In this document: positions 30,295 to 41,240 of the stretch, in pieces
How the letters are laid out: every line of letters starts with the position of its first letter
Position numbering within the stretch: position 1 is the stretch's first letter
Source of the DNA: Pantoea sp. Eser
GTDB taxonomy: Bacteria > Pseudomonadota > Gammaproteobacteria > Enterobacterales > Enterobacteriaceae
NCBI GenBank assembly: GCA_009830035.1
Contig: SZZY01000003.1
Coordinates: 248,001 to 312,000, forward strand
DNA: 64,000 nucleotides
Reading direction: 5' to 3'
Made by a program: the position numbers and the translations under genes
The notes under the pieces: generated by a model
What the model was told of the DNA's origin: nothing
Database searches by the model: none
What the model saw: the letters and a program-made list of their open reading frames with translations, nothing else

Positions 30295-31014
30295 ATGGAC
30301 TTCTTCAGCACGCACAATATTCTGGTGCATATTCCGCTTGGTGCGGGCGGTTACGACCTCTCGTGGATTGAAGCGATTGGCACTCTGGCGGGTTTGCTCT
30401 GCATCTGGCTTGCCAGCCTGGAAAAGATCGTCAACTATCCGTTTGGCCTGATTAACGTCACGCTGTTTGCGGTGATCTTCTTTCAAATCCAGCTCTACGC
30501 CAGCCTGCTGTTGCAGCTGTTCTTTTTTGTCGCCAATCTCTATGGCTGGTACGCCTGGAGTCGGCAGACGGAAGACCATCAGGCGGCGCTGAAGATTCGC
30601 TGGCTGCCGTTACCCAAAGCGCTGGCCTGGGCAGCCGGTTGTATCATCGCGATTGCGCTGATGACACTCTACATCGATCCGGTGTTTGCGCTGTTGACGA
30701 GGGCGGCGGTAACGCTGATGAACGGTCTCGGCCTGGCGGTGGCGATACCGGCGCTGCAACCGGATGCGTTCCCGTTCTGGGATTCCTGCATGATGGTGCT
30801 GTCGATTGCGGCGATGATCCTGATGACGCGCAAATATGTCGAGAACTGGCTGCTGTGGGTGATCATCAACGTGATTAGCGTGATGATCTTTGCGCGCCAG
30901 GGCGTGTATGCGATGTCGATGGAATATGTGATTCTGACGCTGATTGCGCTAAACGGTTCACGGATGTGGATTCGCAGCGCGCGGCAACAGGGTTCCCGCG
31001 CGCTGTCGTCTTAG
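30295..31014 (+). CDS. pnuC: Nicotinamide riboside transporter PnuC
   Basis: 239 residues from ATG 30295 ([16 protein letters not shown]), matching E. coli PnuC; a GTG at 30286 would add three residues. Seven-helix SWEET-like facilitator of the inner membrane, with typical [20 protein letters not shown] and [10 protein letters not shown]. Downstream of nadA as in E. coli, hence NadR control of the pair is likely. Its stop overlaps the convergent zitB stop. Confidence 0.94.
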   Translation: MDFFSTHNILVHIPLGAGGYDLSWIEAIGTLAGLLCIWLASLEKIVNYPFGLINVTLFAVIFFQIQLYASLLLQLFFFVANLYGWYAWSRQTEDHQAALKIRWLPLPKALAWAAGCIIAIALMTLYIDPVFALLTRAAVTLMNGLGLAVAIPALQPDAFPFWDSCMMVLSIAAMILMTRKYVENWLLWVIINVISVMIFARQGVYAMSMEYVILTLIALNGSRMWIRSARQQGSRALSS

Positions 31015-31979
31015 TGAGCGCGATGTTCTCCCGGCGCGTGACTGTGGTCATGATGGTGATGAACAGCCGCTGAGCCACTGTTGATGCCGAGTTCACACTC
31101 GGCACCGGCACACGGCTTGTACTCCATCTGCACGGTGGCGTGCGCAATCTGATAGTGCTGCTGCAGATAATCGTGAATACGGTGCAGCAGCGCGTCATGA
31201 TCGTAAGGCGGGATCACCTGCACGTGCAGCGCCAGCAGCGGTTTCTCACCGACCTGCCACAGATGAACATGATGCACATTACGTACTTCGGCAATATTGA
31301 GCGTCAGATCGCGGATCAGCCGGGTGACGTCCAGTGAACGCGGCGCGCCTTCCAGTAACTCCTGCAGACTTTCCCGCAACAGCGCCCAGGCGCTGCGCAG
31401 CACCAGCAGCGACACCAGCAGCGACAGGATCGGGTCAATCGGCGTCCAGCCGGTCAGCATAATAATCACCGCCGCCACGATAGCGCCCACCGATCCCAGC
31501 AGATCGCCCATCACATGCAGCGCCGCGGCGCGCACGTTCAGATTCTTCTCTCCGCTGCCGTGATGCAGCAACCAGAACGACAGGGTATTGGCCAGCAGGC
31601 CCGCGATCGCGATACCCAGCATCAGTCCGCCGGTCACCGGCTGCGGATCGGCAAAGCGATGCAGCGCTTCCCAGACGATCAACGCGGTAATCGCCAGCAG
31701 GGCGAGCGCATTGACAAACGCGGCCAGCGTGGTCAGGCGAAGCAGGCCAAAGGTATGGTGGGCATTGGGTTTACGGCGAGCAAACTGCACCGCCAGCAGC
31801 GCCATCAGCAGCGCGGCGGCATCGGTCAGCATATGACCGGCGTCGGCCAGCAGCGCCAGCGAGCCAGACAGCCAGCCGCCAATCACTTCGGCGACCATAA
31901 ACAGAGTGGTGACGCCAAACGCGGCCGCCAGACGGGTGCGATTGCTATCCTGCCCGCTATGAGTGTGGGTGTGTGCCAT
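31011..31979 (-). CDS. zitB: Zinc/cadmium cation diffusion facilitator ZitB
   Basis: 322 residues from ATG 31979 ([17 protein letters not shown]). CDF efflux family: six helices, the His/Asp metal sites in [20 protein letters not shown] (about 48-67) and [19 protein letters not shown] (about 150-168), and a His-rich C-terminus ([13 protein letters not shown]). Exports Zn(II) in exchange for protons. Oddly the open frame continues upstream without a stop through an Hpt domain from the gutted evgS-like gene (to 32207), so a fused protein is possible. Confidence 0.93.
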   Translation of the reverse strand: MAHTHTHSGQDSNRTRLAAAFGVTTLFMVAEVIGGWLSGSLALLADAGHMLTDAAALLMALLAVQFARRKPNAHHTFGLLRLTTLAAFVNALALLAITALIVWEALHRFADPQPVTGGLMLGIAIAGLLANTLSFWLLHHGSGEKNLNVRAAALHVMGDLLGSVGAIVAAVIIMLTGWTPIDPILSLLVSLLVLRSAWALLRESLQELLEGAPRSLDVTRLIRDLTLNIAEVRNVHHVHLWQVGEKPLLALHVQVIPPYDHDALLHRIHDYLQQHYQIAHATVQMEYKPCAGAECELGINSGSAAVHHHHDHSHAPGEHRAH

Positions 31980-33533
31980 AAGAATCCAGTTTTTCAGTAA
32001 CCTGTTAGTCAATGATATCAGTAATCGCCACGTTTCAGACGTGTCCTGATGCTGTTTTGCCTGTTCCGCCAGCTGCTGACTAAGCTGCGCGCCTTCCTCC
32101 AGTCCCACCAGTAACCAGCTGCCTTTCATCCGGTGAGCGGCTTCTGCTAACCCATCCAGGTCCGACTGTTCACGCGCGGTGGTGAGCCGCGCCAGATCCT
32201 GGCTCACCGTGTCGCGCAGCGTCTGGCTCAGGCGACCAAGAAACTTGTCGTTGTGCTGCGCCAGCGGGCCGACAGCACATTATCGACCAGCGCATCGTAC
32301 AGGCTGTTGCGATCGGCAAAGCGCTGCGGCTGCAGATCGTCAGGCAGCAGGTGCTGCGCCAGATCGTTCTGCAGCACCCCGACCCGTTTACCGCGCAGGT
32401 CGCGCCAGTGGGTCAGGGTATCGGGCTGGATGCTGTAGATGCCCCACGGCGCGCGCCATACCGGCAGCGAGGTGCTCTGCATAGCATCGCCGTTAATCGG
32501 TTGCATCAGCTGCAGCATCGCCTGCTGCTGACCGAGCAGCGTGGCGGCCTGGCGGGGATTACTGACCCACACCGGCTCAAATTGCAGTCGGGTACTCTGG
32601 GCAATCACTTTCAGCAGTTCTACGCCATAGCCGCGTGCCGTGTCGGTGCTGTCACGATAGCTCCACGGATAGTTATCCGGCTCGGCGGTGTAGAGCACGC
32701 GCGGATGGGTGGCAATCCACGCCCGTTCATCTGGGCTGAGCATCAGCGTCTTGGTATCCTGATAGCGCGGCAGAGTGCTGCTCCAGCGCGCCTGAAGGGT
32801 ATTCATCAGTTCGGCGGGCAGCTGGCGCAGGCTCTAATTAATCCAGCCAATCAGCTGCGGATCGCGGCTGACCGCACGCAGGTTGACCTGTCCGCCCTCT
32901 ATCCGCGAGGCGATCTGATAAATCTGACCCTGTTGCAGCTGACTCAACAGAAAGCTGGCGCTGGTCTCATCCGCCACCACATAATCGTTCTGCTGATTGA
33001 GCAGGGTGTAAAGTGCCTGCAGATCGCTGCTGTATCGCCGGCAGCGCCGGCGGCAGCTGTGTCAGCGTCGTGTCACCGATCGCCAGCTGGGCATTCTGGC
33101 TGTTAAACATCACGGCGCGCTGATTTTGCTGATTACGGTAGATGCGCAGCGGGCTGCTGAACCAGTTATCACTGCTGAGGATGCCATCCGGTAAAGGGGC
33201 AGCCAGCATACCGAGGGCAAAATCGATCTGGCCGTCGTTCAGCGCCTGTAGCAGGTGCGCCTGATCGGCATACAGCGTCAGGCTGAACTGGGCGCCGGTC
33301 AGCTGGCGCAGCGCCGAGAGATAATCGGCATTGATACCGTAGAGGTCGTTGCCGATACGCATCACCCACGGCGCGTTATTCTCTTCCAGCAGGCCGACGC
33401 GCAGCATGCGGCCCTGCATCGTTTCGGCGCAATTCACCGGCAGCATCATCGGTAGGTTAACGCTACTGACCGGACGGACTTCCGCCCCGACTCCGCCCCA
33501 CAACAACAGCAAAATCAGCAGCCAGTATCTCAC
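31980..33533 (-). pseudogene. EvgS/BvgS-like hybrid sensor kinase, kinase core deleted
   Basis: From 33533: signal peptide MRYWLLILLLLWGGVGA, then a first periplasmic solute-binding domain (GRMLRVGLLEENNAPWVMRI). A frameshift at about 33030 breaks it (SDLQALYTLLNQQNDYVVADE resumes in another frame); TAG at 32833-32835 interrupts WIN-stop-SLRQLPAEL; the second binding domain follows (TAEPDNYPWSYRDST, ARGYGVELLKVIAQ). At about 32260 it jumps to an Hpt phosphotransfer domain ([15 protein letters not shown]), with the His in AHRMKG. The membrane helix, PAS, HisKA, HATPase and receiver domains (over 2 kb in relatives) are absent. Family assignment is good; the exact orthologue is not claimed. Confidence 0.85.
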
Positions 33534-33544
33534 TGCTGCGCCTT

Positions 33545-34111
33545 CTACAGGTCGGCCAGTTCCACCACCGAACGGGCGCCGGTTTTTTCCAGAATATTCT
33601 TTTCATGGGGGCTGACGGTTTTGTTGCTGATGTGCAACTGCTCGGCGATTTGCAGGTTCGATAAGCCGCTGGCCAGTAACGCCAGCACCTGACGCTCTTT
33701 CTGAGTCAGTGGCAGCTCAGGGCGATCTTCAATGGCGGGAAAAGCGGTATGGCCACCCAGCACCGCCAGAATGGCGCTGAGTAACTGCTCCATCCGCTGA
33801 CTTTTGACTACATACCTTGCCGCGCCCGGCGCCTGCGCGCGTCGCATAGTGTGATGGGTTTGCTGTGCCGAGTAGATCAGCACCGGGCAATCCGGCAGAT
33901 GAATTTTCAGGCGGCGCAGAATTTCCAGCCCGTCACCATCCGGCAGGCCCATATCCAGCACGATAATATCCAGCGGTAATGACAGAAAGGCGCGCGCCGC
34001 CTGTTCGCTGCTGGCGGAGTAGAGCGTAACCGGAATCGGCGATCGGGTCAGTGCAGCCTCAAGGGCAACCTCGACCAGTGGATGATCATCAATCAGAAGC
34101 AATGCGGCCAT
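33545..34111 (-). CDS. LuxR-type response regulator (EvgA/BvgA-like), orphaned
   Basis: 188 residues. Receiver domain with acidic pair in LLLIDDHPLVEVAL (about 7-8), phospho-acceptor Asp in IIVLDMGLPDGDG (about 54) and the Lys switch in YVVKSQ, then a C-terminal LuxR helix-turn-helix (LTQKERQVLALLASGLSNLQ, ISNKTVS). The recognition helix reads SNKTVSPHEKNIL where relatives have SNKTVSxHK; the Pro and Glu are unusual. It lies 11 bases upstream of the damaged evgS-like gene, its presumed kinase, so it now lacks a partner. Still an open full-length frame. Confidence 0.85.
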   Translation of the reverse strand: MAALLLIDDHPLVEVALEAALTRSPIPVTLYSASSEQAARAFLSLPLDIIVLDMGLPDGDGLEILRRLKIHLPDCPVLIYSAQQTHHTMRRAQAPGAARYVVKSQRMEQLLSAILAVLGGHTAFPAIEDRPELPLTQKERQVLALLASGLSNLQIAEQLHISNKTVSPHEKNILEKTGARSVVELADL

Positions 34112-34205
34112 GAACGTTTCCCTGTTAATTTCATCGGCTCAGCATAGCGGAAGAGAAGAGAGGAGAAAAACACAGGAGAGCAGACGCTCTCCTGATCGGA
34201 CAGAA

Positions 34206-34568
34206 TTACTGCGAGGTGCCGTCGGTTTTGGTATTGACCTCACCGCCACCTTCTTTAGTCTGTACTTTCTTATTAATGTTCGGGCATTTGCCGTCTTTAC
34301 ACTGACTATTCTGGTCAATTTCATTCGCAGACATATTATCGCTGCTGGTGTTGCTGCCAGAGGTCGCCGGATCGGTATTGGTGCCGGTATTATTAATCTT
34401 GCTGTTATCGACGTTATTCGGTGGCAGATTCTCTTTTGCACCGCCCGCCGCTGCGCCCGCATCGGCAGCCTGGTTAGCCGTACCGTTGTTATTGCTCGCC
34501 GCCATGGCCGCGCCGCTGCTCAGAGTCATCGCTGCTGTTAAAAAGAGTAAGGCAAACTTTTTCATCAT
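34206..34568 (-). CDS. ybgS: Small secreted protein YbgS
   Basis: 120 residues (E. coli YbgS 126). Signal peptide MMKKFALLFLTAAMTLSSGAAMA, then a low-complexity Asn/Thr/Ser/Gly-rich chain with conserved NLPPNNVDN, CKDGKCPNINKKVQT and KTDGTSQ. The function is unknown. It sits between the zitB region and aroG, as in E. coli. Two ATGs are adjacent; MKK at 34565 is the more likely start. The 300 bases between it and aroG hold the two divergent promoters and no further gene. Confidence 0.88.
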   Translation of the reverse strand: MMKKFALLFLTAAMTLSSGAAMAASNNNGTANQAADAGAAAGGAKENLPPNNVDNSKINNTGTNTDPATSGSNTSSDNMSANEIDQNSQCKDGKCPNINKKVQTKEGGGEVNTKTDGTSQ

Positions 34569-34871
34569 TATGCTCCCGTTAATTAATCAAGTTGCTGCTT
34601 CAAGCCCGGAGGTGCAGTTTTGGATAAAGGGGTCACTGACGAAATAAAATTCGCCGGTTGGCTTAAACAGGGTGATTTAATCGTGTAAGCAGTCCATTCC
34701 TCAGTGCTTACCATTAAAAAGTCTAGACGCTTACCCGATTAATGCAAATATCACCCGCACATTTAACCGCCACATTTAACCCGCAGCGGGAATTTACACC
34801 CTTGGCGCTTCGGGCTACATTGGACAGATTGTGCCCGGCGCGCGCTGGGCCAGAAATAATATGGAATCAGT

Positions 34872-35908
<1,037 letters not shown>

Positions 35909-35922
35909 AGGCAACGCGCATA

Positions 35923-35953
35923 AAAAAGGCCAGACGCGAGTCTGGCCTTTTTG
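35923..35953. terminator. Bidirectional terminator between aroG and gpmA
   Basis: AAAAAGGCCAGAC / GTCTGGCCTTTTT stem with a 4-base loop; symmetrical A and T tracts serve both convergent genes. Confidence 0.92.
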
Positions 35954-35968
35954 CGTTTTAGAGCAAAA

Positions 35969-36721
35969 TTATTTGGCTTTACCCTGGTTAGCTACGGCCG
36001 CGGCTTTCGCTGCGATCTCGTCGGCATCACCCAGGTAGTAACGCTTCAGCGGTTTGAAGTTTTCATCGAACTCATACACCAGCGGCACGCCGGTTGGGAT
36101 GTTCAGTTCGAGGATCTCATCTTCGATCAGGTTATCCAGATATTTCACCAGCGCACGCAGTGAGTTTCCGTGGGCTGCGATAATCACTTTCTCACCGCTT
36201 TTAATGCGCGGCAGAATGGTGTCATTCCAGTAAGGGATCACGCGATCGATGGTCAGCGCCAAGCTCTCAGTGGTCGGCAGCTGCTCAGGCGTCAGTGACG
36301 CATAGCGTGGATCGTGGCCGGGGAAACGCTCATCAGAACGGTCCAGTTCTGGTGGAGTAACGGCAAAGCCGCGACGCCACTGCTTAACCTGCTCATCACC
36401 ATACTTAGCGGCGGTTTCTGCTTTATCCAAGCCCTGCAGCGCACCGTAGTGACGCTCGTTCAGACGCCAGGTTTTTTCGACCGGCAGCCAGGCCTGATCC
36501 AGCTCATCCAGCACGTTCCACAGGGTGTGGATAGCGCGCTTCAGTACTGAGGTGTAAGCAAAATCAAAAACAAAGCCTTCTTTCTTCAGCAGTTGACCCG
36601 CTGATTTGGCTTCGCCACGACCTTTTTCAGAAAGGTCAACATCATACCAACCGGTAAAGCGGTTTTCGTTGTTCCACTGGCTTTCGCCGTGTCGCACTAG
36701 AACCAGCTTAGTTACAGCCAT
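35969..36721 (-). CDS. gpmA: 2,3-bisphosphoglycerate-dependent phosphoglycerate mutase
   Basis: 250 residues, E. coli length. Interconverts 3- and 2-phosphoglycerate in glycolysis. Catalytic phosphohistidine in [10 protein letters not shown] (His about 11), second His in [12 protein letters not shown] (about 184), and the [14 protein letters not shown] substrate loop. AAGGAGTTAAGCT precedes the ATG. Intact; neighbours on both sides are damaged. Confidence 0.97.
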   Translation of the reverse strand: MAVTKLVLVRHGESQWNNENRFTGWYDVDLSEKGRGEAKSAGQLLKKEGFVFDFAYTSVLKRAIHTLWNVLDELDQAWLPVEKTWRLNERHYGALQGLDKAETAAKYGDEQVKQWRRGFAVTPPELDRSDERFPGHDPRYASLTPEQLPTTESLALTIDRVIPYWNDTILPRIKSGEKVIIAAHGNSLRALVKYLDNLIEDEILELNIPTGVPLVYEFDENFKPLKRYYLGDADEIAAKAAAVANQGKAK

Positions 36722-36872
36722 AGCTTAACTCCTTAATACTGTGATGTTTCTGTGAGAATGGAAACCTGCTGCTGCCAGCCCGTTCAACGAGCCCATTGCG
36801 CCATACCATAACGGAAAAGCGGGCAGCGCGTAAGCCTGTCTGCAACGCACTGCGCGTTTTTCAGCCGGTGAC

Positions 36873-37273
36873 TCAGCGCGGCGTGAAGCGATAACGCGTC
36901 ACCGATTCCCAGCGATCTCCCGGCTGCAGCCAGCAATCGGCCTGCGGCCATTCAGCATGATTAGGCGAGTCCGGCAAAAACTCGCTCTCCAGCGCAATGC
37001 CCTGAAAGGCAGTGTAGCTCTCCTGCTCACGAGCACGGGTCCCTGCCAGATAGTTAGCCGAATAAAATTGCAGCGCCGGTGCCGAGGTGGTGACACTGAG
37101 CTGCAGTTTGCCATCTTCTGACCAGAGCTCTGCCGCGGGCTGAGTGGCGTCGCCGGCGCTGTTCAGCAGGAACGCGTGGTCATAGTCTTTCACCGCACGC
37201 TGATCGTCGTCGGCGAGGAAATCCTGCGCCACGGCTGGCCGTCCGGCGCATGAGAATTGACGTCGTTTAGCAT
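36873..37273 (-). pseudogene. galM: galM (aldose 1-epimerase), internal deletion leaving both ends
   Basis: GalM interconverts alpha and beta galactose and is normally about 345 residues. Here the N-terminus [15 protein letters not shown] (from ATG 37273) jumps at about 37226-37234 to the last 118 residues ([20 protein letters not shown] to RYRFTPR), removing roughly 210 codons, including the catalytic His pair, and putting the halves in different frames. The C-terminal part retains QGIALESEFLPDSPNH with the catalytic Glu. Junction bases TGGCGCAGG are shared-looking, consistent with a short-repeat deletion. Confidence 0.88.
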
Positions 37274-38422
37274 GTAGCATGGGCCGGCTCCCGCTGAGGC
37301 TTTACAGACGTAGAAGGTCTCTTTGATGCCGGTCTGCGCTTCATACTGCTCCGCCACCGCGGCTTTCACCTGATCGACCAGATCGAGCGGCATCAGCGCC
37401 ACGATACAGCCGCCAAAGCCGCCGCCGGTCATGCGCACACCGCCGCGCTCGCCGATTTGTGCTTTGACAATCTCTACCAGCGTATCGATCGGTGGAACGG
37501 TGATCTCAAAATCATCACGCATTGAGGCGTGAGATTCCGCCATCAGCTGGCCCATACGCGTCAGGTCACTGCGGGTCAGCGCATCTGCCGCTTCCAGCGT
37601 GCGGGCATTTTCCGTCAGCACGTGACGTACGCGCTTCGCCACCTGCGGATCGAGCTGCGACTGCGCCGCCTCAAATTCAGCCAGTTCAACATCACGCAGC
37701 GCAGGCTTGTTGAAGAAGCGCGCGCCGGTTTCACACTGCTGACGGCGGGTGTTGTACTCGCTGCCGACTAGGCTACGGCGGAAGTTAGAGTTGATGATCA
37801 CCATCGCAATGTCTTCTGGCATCGAGACCGGACGGGTACCCAGCGTGCGGCAATCGAGCAGCATAGCGTGATCTTTCTGACCGAGCGCTGAGATCAGCTG
37901 GTCCATGATGCCGCAGTTACAGCCGACGAACTGGTTCTCGGCTTCCTGACCGTTGACCGCAATCGCCGCGCCGTCCAGCGGCAGATGATAGAGCTGCTGC
38001 ACCACGGTGCCGACCGCCACTTCCAGCGAGGCAGATGAACTCAGGCCTGCGCCCTGTGGCACATTGCCGCTGATCACCATATCGATGCCGCCGAAATCGG
38101 CGTGGCGCTGTTGCAGGTGTTTCACCACGCCGCGCACGTAGTTGGCCCACATCGGCTGCTCAAGGCTGACGATCTCTTCATCCAGCGAGAAGCTGTCTTC
38201 GGCGTTGTCATAATCGACCGCCACCACCCGAACCTGACGATCGTCACGACGGGCGCAGGCGATCACGGTCTGATAGTCGATGGCACACGGCAGCACAAAG
38301 CCATCGTTGTAGTCGGTATGTTCGCCAATCAGATTGACGCGGCCCGGTGCCTGAATGGTGTGGGTAGGCGCATAGCCGAAGGTGTCAGAGAAAACCTGCT
38401 GCGTGATGGTTTTTAAGCTCAT
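37190..38422 (-). CDS. galK: Galactokinase with a fused foreign tail
   Basis: Phosphorylates galactose to galactose 1-phosphate. GHMP kinase motifs are intact: [20 protein letters not shown] (about 26-45), [20 protein letters not shown] (about 127-146) and [13 protein letters not shown] near 340. Enteric GalK ends at about 382 with GAGxC-stop. Here GAGPC is followed by [13 protein letters not shown], the galM N-terminus, because CATGCTA is tandemly duplicated (37268-37281), shifting galK into the galM frame and erasing its stop. The product gains 27 residues and ends at 37190. The core enzyme may still work. Confidence 0.9.
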   Translation of the reverse strand: MSLKTITQQVFSDTFGYAPTHTIQAPGRVNLIGEHTDYNDGFVLPCAIDYQTVIACARRDDRQVRVVAVDYDNAEDSFSLDEEIVSLEQPMWANYVRGVVKHLQQRHADFGGIDMVISGNVPQGAGLSSSASLEVAVGTVVQQLYHLPLDGAAIAVNGQEAENQFVGCNCGIMDQLISALGQKDHAMLLDCRTLGTRPVSMPEDIAMVIINSNFRRSLVGSEYNTRRQQCETGARFFNKPALRDVELAEFEAAQSQLDPQVAKRVRHVLTENARTLEAADALTRSDLTRMGQLMAESHASMRDDFEITVPPIDTLVEIVKAQIGERGGVRMTGGGFGGCIVALMPLDLVDQVKAAVAEQYEAQTGIKETFYVCKASAGAGPCYMLNDVNSHAPDGQPWRRISSPTTISVR

Positions 38423-39465
38423 TATTGTGCCTCACGGAAGTGAACGTCGCTGACAGAACGCAGACGTTCCGCTGCCTGTTCCGCCGTTAAATCGCGTTGG
38501 GTTTCGGCCAGCATTTCATAGCCAACCATGAATTTACGCACCGTTGCTGAACGCAGCAGCGGCGGATAGAAGTGAGCATGCAACTGCCAGTGATCGTTGA
38601 CTTCGCCGTTGAACGGCGCGCCGTGCCAGCCCATCGAGTAGGGGAAAGAGCACTGGAACAGATTGTCGTAGCGACTGGTCAGCAGCTTGATCGCTTTCGC
38701 CAGATCGCTGCGCTGCGCCGGATTGAGATCGGTCAGGCGTTTAATGTGCGCTTTGGGCAACAGCAGGGTTTCGAACGGCCACGCCGCCCACCACGGCACC
38801 ACGGCCAGCCAGTGATCGGTTTCGACCACGGTGCGGCTGCCATCCTGCTGCTCACGCGTGAGATAATCGACCAGCATCGGCGAGCCGTGTCGGTCAAAGT
38901 AAGCATGCTGATGGTCGTCTTCGCGCTGCGCTTCATTCGGCAGGAAGCTGTTGGCCCAAATCTGACCGTGCGGATGCGGGTTGGAACAGCCCATCGCCGC
39001 GCCTTTGTTTTCAAACACCTGCACCCACGGGTAATGCTGACCAAGATCGGCGGTCTGCTGCTGCCAGGTGCGTACCATCTCTTCCAGCGCGCTGAGCGAC
39101 ATCTCAGGCAGGGTTTTGCTGTGATCCGGTGAAAAACAGATCACCTGGTTGGTGCCGCGTGCGCTTTCACAGCGCATCAGCAGACCGTCGCTCTCTGGAG
39201 CGTCTGGCGTGTCGGTCATCAGCGCAGCAAAGTCATTGGTGAAGACATAAGTGCCGGTATAGTCAGGGTTTTTGTCACCGGTAATGCGGGTGTTGCCAGC
39301 ACACAGGAAGCAGTCAGGATCGTGTGCCGGCAAGGTATTAACCGCCGGCGTCTCCTGCGCGCCTTGCCATGGGCGTTTGGCACGATGAGGTGAAACTAAA
39401 ATCCATTGTTCAATCAGCGGATTGTAACGGCGATGCGGGTGATCGACCGGGTTAAATTTTTCCAT
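38422..39465 (-). CDS. galT: Galactose-1-phosphate uridylyltransferase
   Basis: 347 residues. Leloir pathway enzyme transferring UMP between UDP-glucose and galactose 1-phosphate. Catalytic HPH motif in [13 protein letters not shown] (about 160-172), zinc ligands near CFLCAGN and the C-terminal HFYPPLLRS. Overlaps the galK start by one base. galE, which precedes galT in E. coli, is not present upstream; galT is the first gene after the operator. No internal lesion. Confidence 0.95.
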   Translation of the reverse strand: MEKFNPVDHPHRRYNPLIEQWILVSPHRAKRPWQGAQETPAVNTLPAHDPDCFLCAGNTRITGDKNPDYTGTYVFTNDFAALMTDTPDAPESDGLLMRCESARGTNQVICFSPDHSKTLPEMSLSALEEMVRTWQQQTADLGQHYPWVQVFENKGAAMGCSNPHPHGQIWANSFLPNEAQREDDHQHAYFDRHGSPMLVDYLTREQQDGSRTVVETDHWLAVVPWWAAWPFETLLLPKAHIKRLTDLNPAQRSDLAKAIKLLTSRYDNLFQCSFPYSMGWHGAPFNGEVNDHWQLHAHFYPPLLRSATVRKFMVGYEMLAETQRDLTAEQAAERLRSVSDVHFREAQ

Positions 39466-39553
39466 GTTGAATCCTGGTAAGCGTCAAAAGCCAGAAAGGC
39501 ACCGGTAAAAAGTAGCACATCAGCGCGCCCGAAAGCGTGCTCAAGTCTGGATA

Positions 39554-39569
39554 AATGGTATCGTTTACA
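39554..39569. promoter_or_regulatory. GalR/GalS operator upstream of galT
   Basis: On the minus strand the site reads GTGTAAACGATACCAT, nearly identical to the E. coli external gal operator (GTGTAAACGATTCCAC). It lies about 90 bases upstream of galT, so galactose control of the remaining galTK unit is likely preserved. Confidence 0.8.
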
Positions 39570-39690
39570 CAAGCTGAATATTCTCATTTAGTGGCATTGT
39601 GTCGACAGCGCTGGCAGAAAAGGGCGGAGGGAATGGTAGCGGTTACATCCCAGTGCAAAGCAGACGCCGACTGGGCGGCGTCTGGCGGGA

Positions 39691-41163
39691 TTATCCGAGC
39701 TGTTGCTGCTGGTAGTGGTAACCCCCGTCGCCGGCAACAAAGCTCAGACGGTGCGTGATGCACTGCGGCGCATCCTCGGCGTGGTGCGAAACAAACAGCA
39801 GCTGAGTACGGCCTTCGCCGATCAGCACATCGACAAAGCGCCGCACCAGTTGGCGGTTGATCGGATCAAGTCCCTGCAGCGGCTCATCGAGGATCAGCAG
39901 CGTCGGGTGTTTCACCAGTGCGCGGGCAATTAACACCAGCCGCTGCTGTCCCCACGAGAGGCTGTGGAAGGGGGCATCAGCCTGTGCATTGTTCATGCCG
40001 AGCAGCGCCAGCCACTGCCGGGCCAGCGCTTTCTGGTGGTCAGACGCCGCCTGATAGAGGCCAATCGAATCGAAGAAGCCTGACAGGATCACCGTGAGCA
40101 CATTGACGCTAACGCGATAATCGAGATGCAGGCTGCTGCTGACATAGCCGATATGCTGTTTGATCTCCCAGATGGTTTCACCGCTGCCGCGCCGGCGACC
40201 GAACAGCGTCAGATCGTTGCTGTAACCTTGCGGATGGTCACCGGTGACCAAGCTGAGCAGGGTCGATTTGCCCGCCCCGTTCGGACCGATAATTTGCCAG
40301 TGCTCGCCGGCATTCACCTGCCAGCTGAGGCCGTCGATCACCGGCCGATCGTTATAAGAGACTACGCCGTTGTGCAGTATCACGCGCGGCGCGTCATCCG
40401 CCAGCGACGGCAGCTGGTCCGGCGCATCGGCTTCCGGCAGCGCCATGCCCAGCAGCTGTTCACTGTGCGCCAGCTGCGCCACCAGCGCTTCGGCTAAAAT
40501 CGCCTGGCGCGGGCCAATATGGGTCAGGGTACACTCTGCCAGTACCCCGATCTGCTGAATATAGTCAGGGATATCATCAAACCGGTTGAGCACCAGCACC
40601 AGGGTAAATTCTGGCTGCTGCAGGCTGCGTAAGGTTTCGGTCAGGCTGGCGCGTGACGCCACATCCAGCCCGTCAAACGGCTCATCCAGAATCAACAGAT
40701 CCGGCTGCTGCATCAGCGCCTGACAGAGCAGGGTCTTGCGGCTTTCACCGGTAGAGAGGTATTTGAAGCGGCGCGACAGCAGGTGATCGATGCCGAACTG
40801 GCTGGCCAGTTGCTCACAGCGTGCGGGCTGCTGCACCTCCGCATGAATCACCTCCGATACGGTCAGGCCGGTATCCTCTTCACCTTCGCTGAGCAGGTCA
40901 GTGTTGTTACGCTGCCACTCATCGGCGACCAGCTTTTGCAACTGCTCAAGCGACAGCCGCGTCGGACGCTGAAAATCACTGCTGACCGGGCCGGCAAGCG
41001 GCATAAGTTCGCCGGAGAGCGCGCGGGCCAGCGACGACTTGCCGCTGCCGTTGGCGCCGACAAATGCCCAGCTCTCGCCACGCTGAAGCTCAACCTGATT
41101 CAGGGTCAGGACCCGGGTATCGCTAAGACGAAACGTGCCTTGCGAAATTTGCAATGAAGCCAT
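39691..41163 (-). CDS. modF: ModF, duplicated ABC ATPase of molybdate-linked function
   Basis: 490 residues from ATG 41163 (MASLQISQGTFRLSD), the E. coli length; GGAAC lies a few bases upstream, and the ATG four codons earlier is less supported. Two ABC domains: Walker A GANGSGKSS (about 36) and GPNGAGKST (about 268), signatures LSTGESRKTLL and LSWGQQRLVLI, Walker B LLILDEPFDGL and LLILDEPLQGLD. No membrane segments; the role is unclear (photorepair-like PhrA family). Lies downstream of modE on the same strand. Intact. Confidence 0.93.
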   Translation of the reverse strand: MASLQISQGTFRLSDTRVLTLNQVELQRGESWAFVGANGSGKSSLARALSGELMPLAGPVSSDFQRPTRLSLEQLQKLVADEWQRNNTDLLSEGEEDTGLTVSEVIHAEVQQPARCEQLASQFGIDHLLSRRFKYLSTGESRKTLLCQALMQQPDLLILDEPFDGLDVASRASLTETLRSLQQPEFTLVLVLNRFDDIPDYIQQIGVLAECTLTHIGPRQAILAEALVAQLAHSEQLLGMALPEADAPDQLPSLADDAPRVILHNGVVSYNDRPVIDGLSWQVNAGEHWQIIGPNGAGKSTLLSLVTGDHPQGYSNDLTLFGRRRGSGETIWEIKQHIGYVSSSLHLDYRVSVNVLTVILSGFFDSIGLYQAASDHQKALARQWLALLGMNNAQADAPFHSLSWGQQRLVLIARALVKHPTLLILDEPLQGLDPINRQLVRRFVDVLIGEGRTQLLFVSHHAEDAPQCITHRLSFVAGDGGYHYQQQQLG

Positions 41164-41240
41164 GATCTGTTCCATTTTTTTGCATCGTGTTAATGAGTTG
41201 TAACCACTGGACGCGATGAAGTCAAATCAGGCGGGGTAAA

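Noticed and set aside
31139..32000. Plus-strand open frames over zitB
   Set aside because: Shadow frames of the minus-strand zitB coding sequence.
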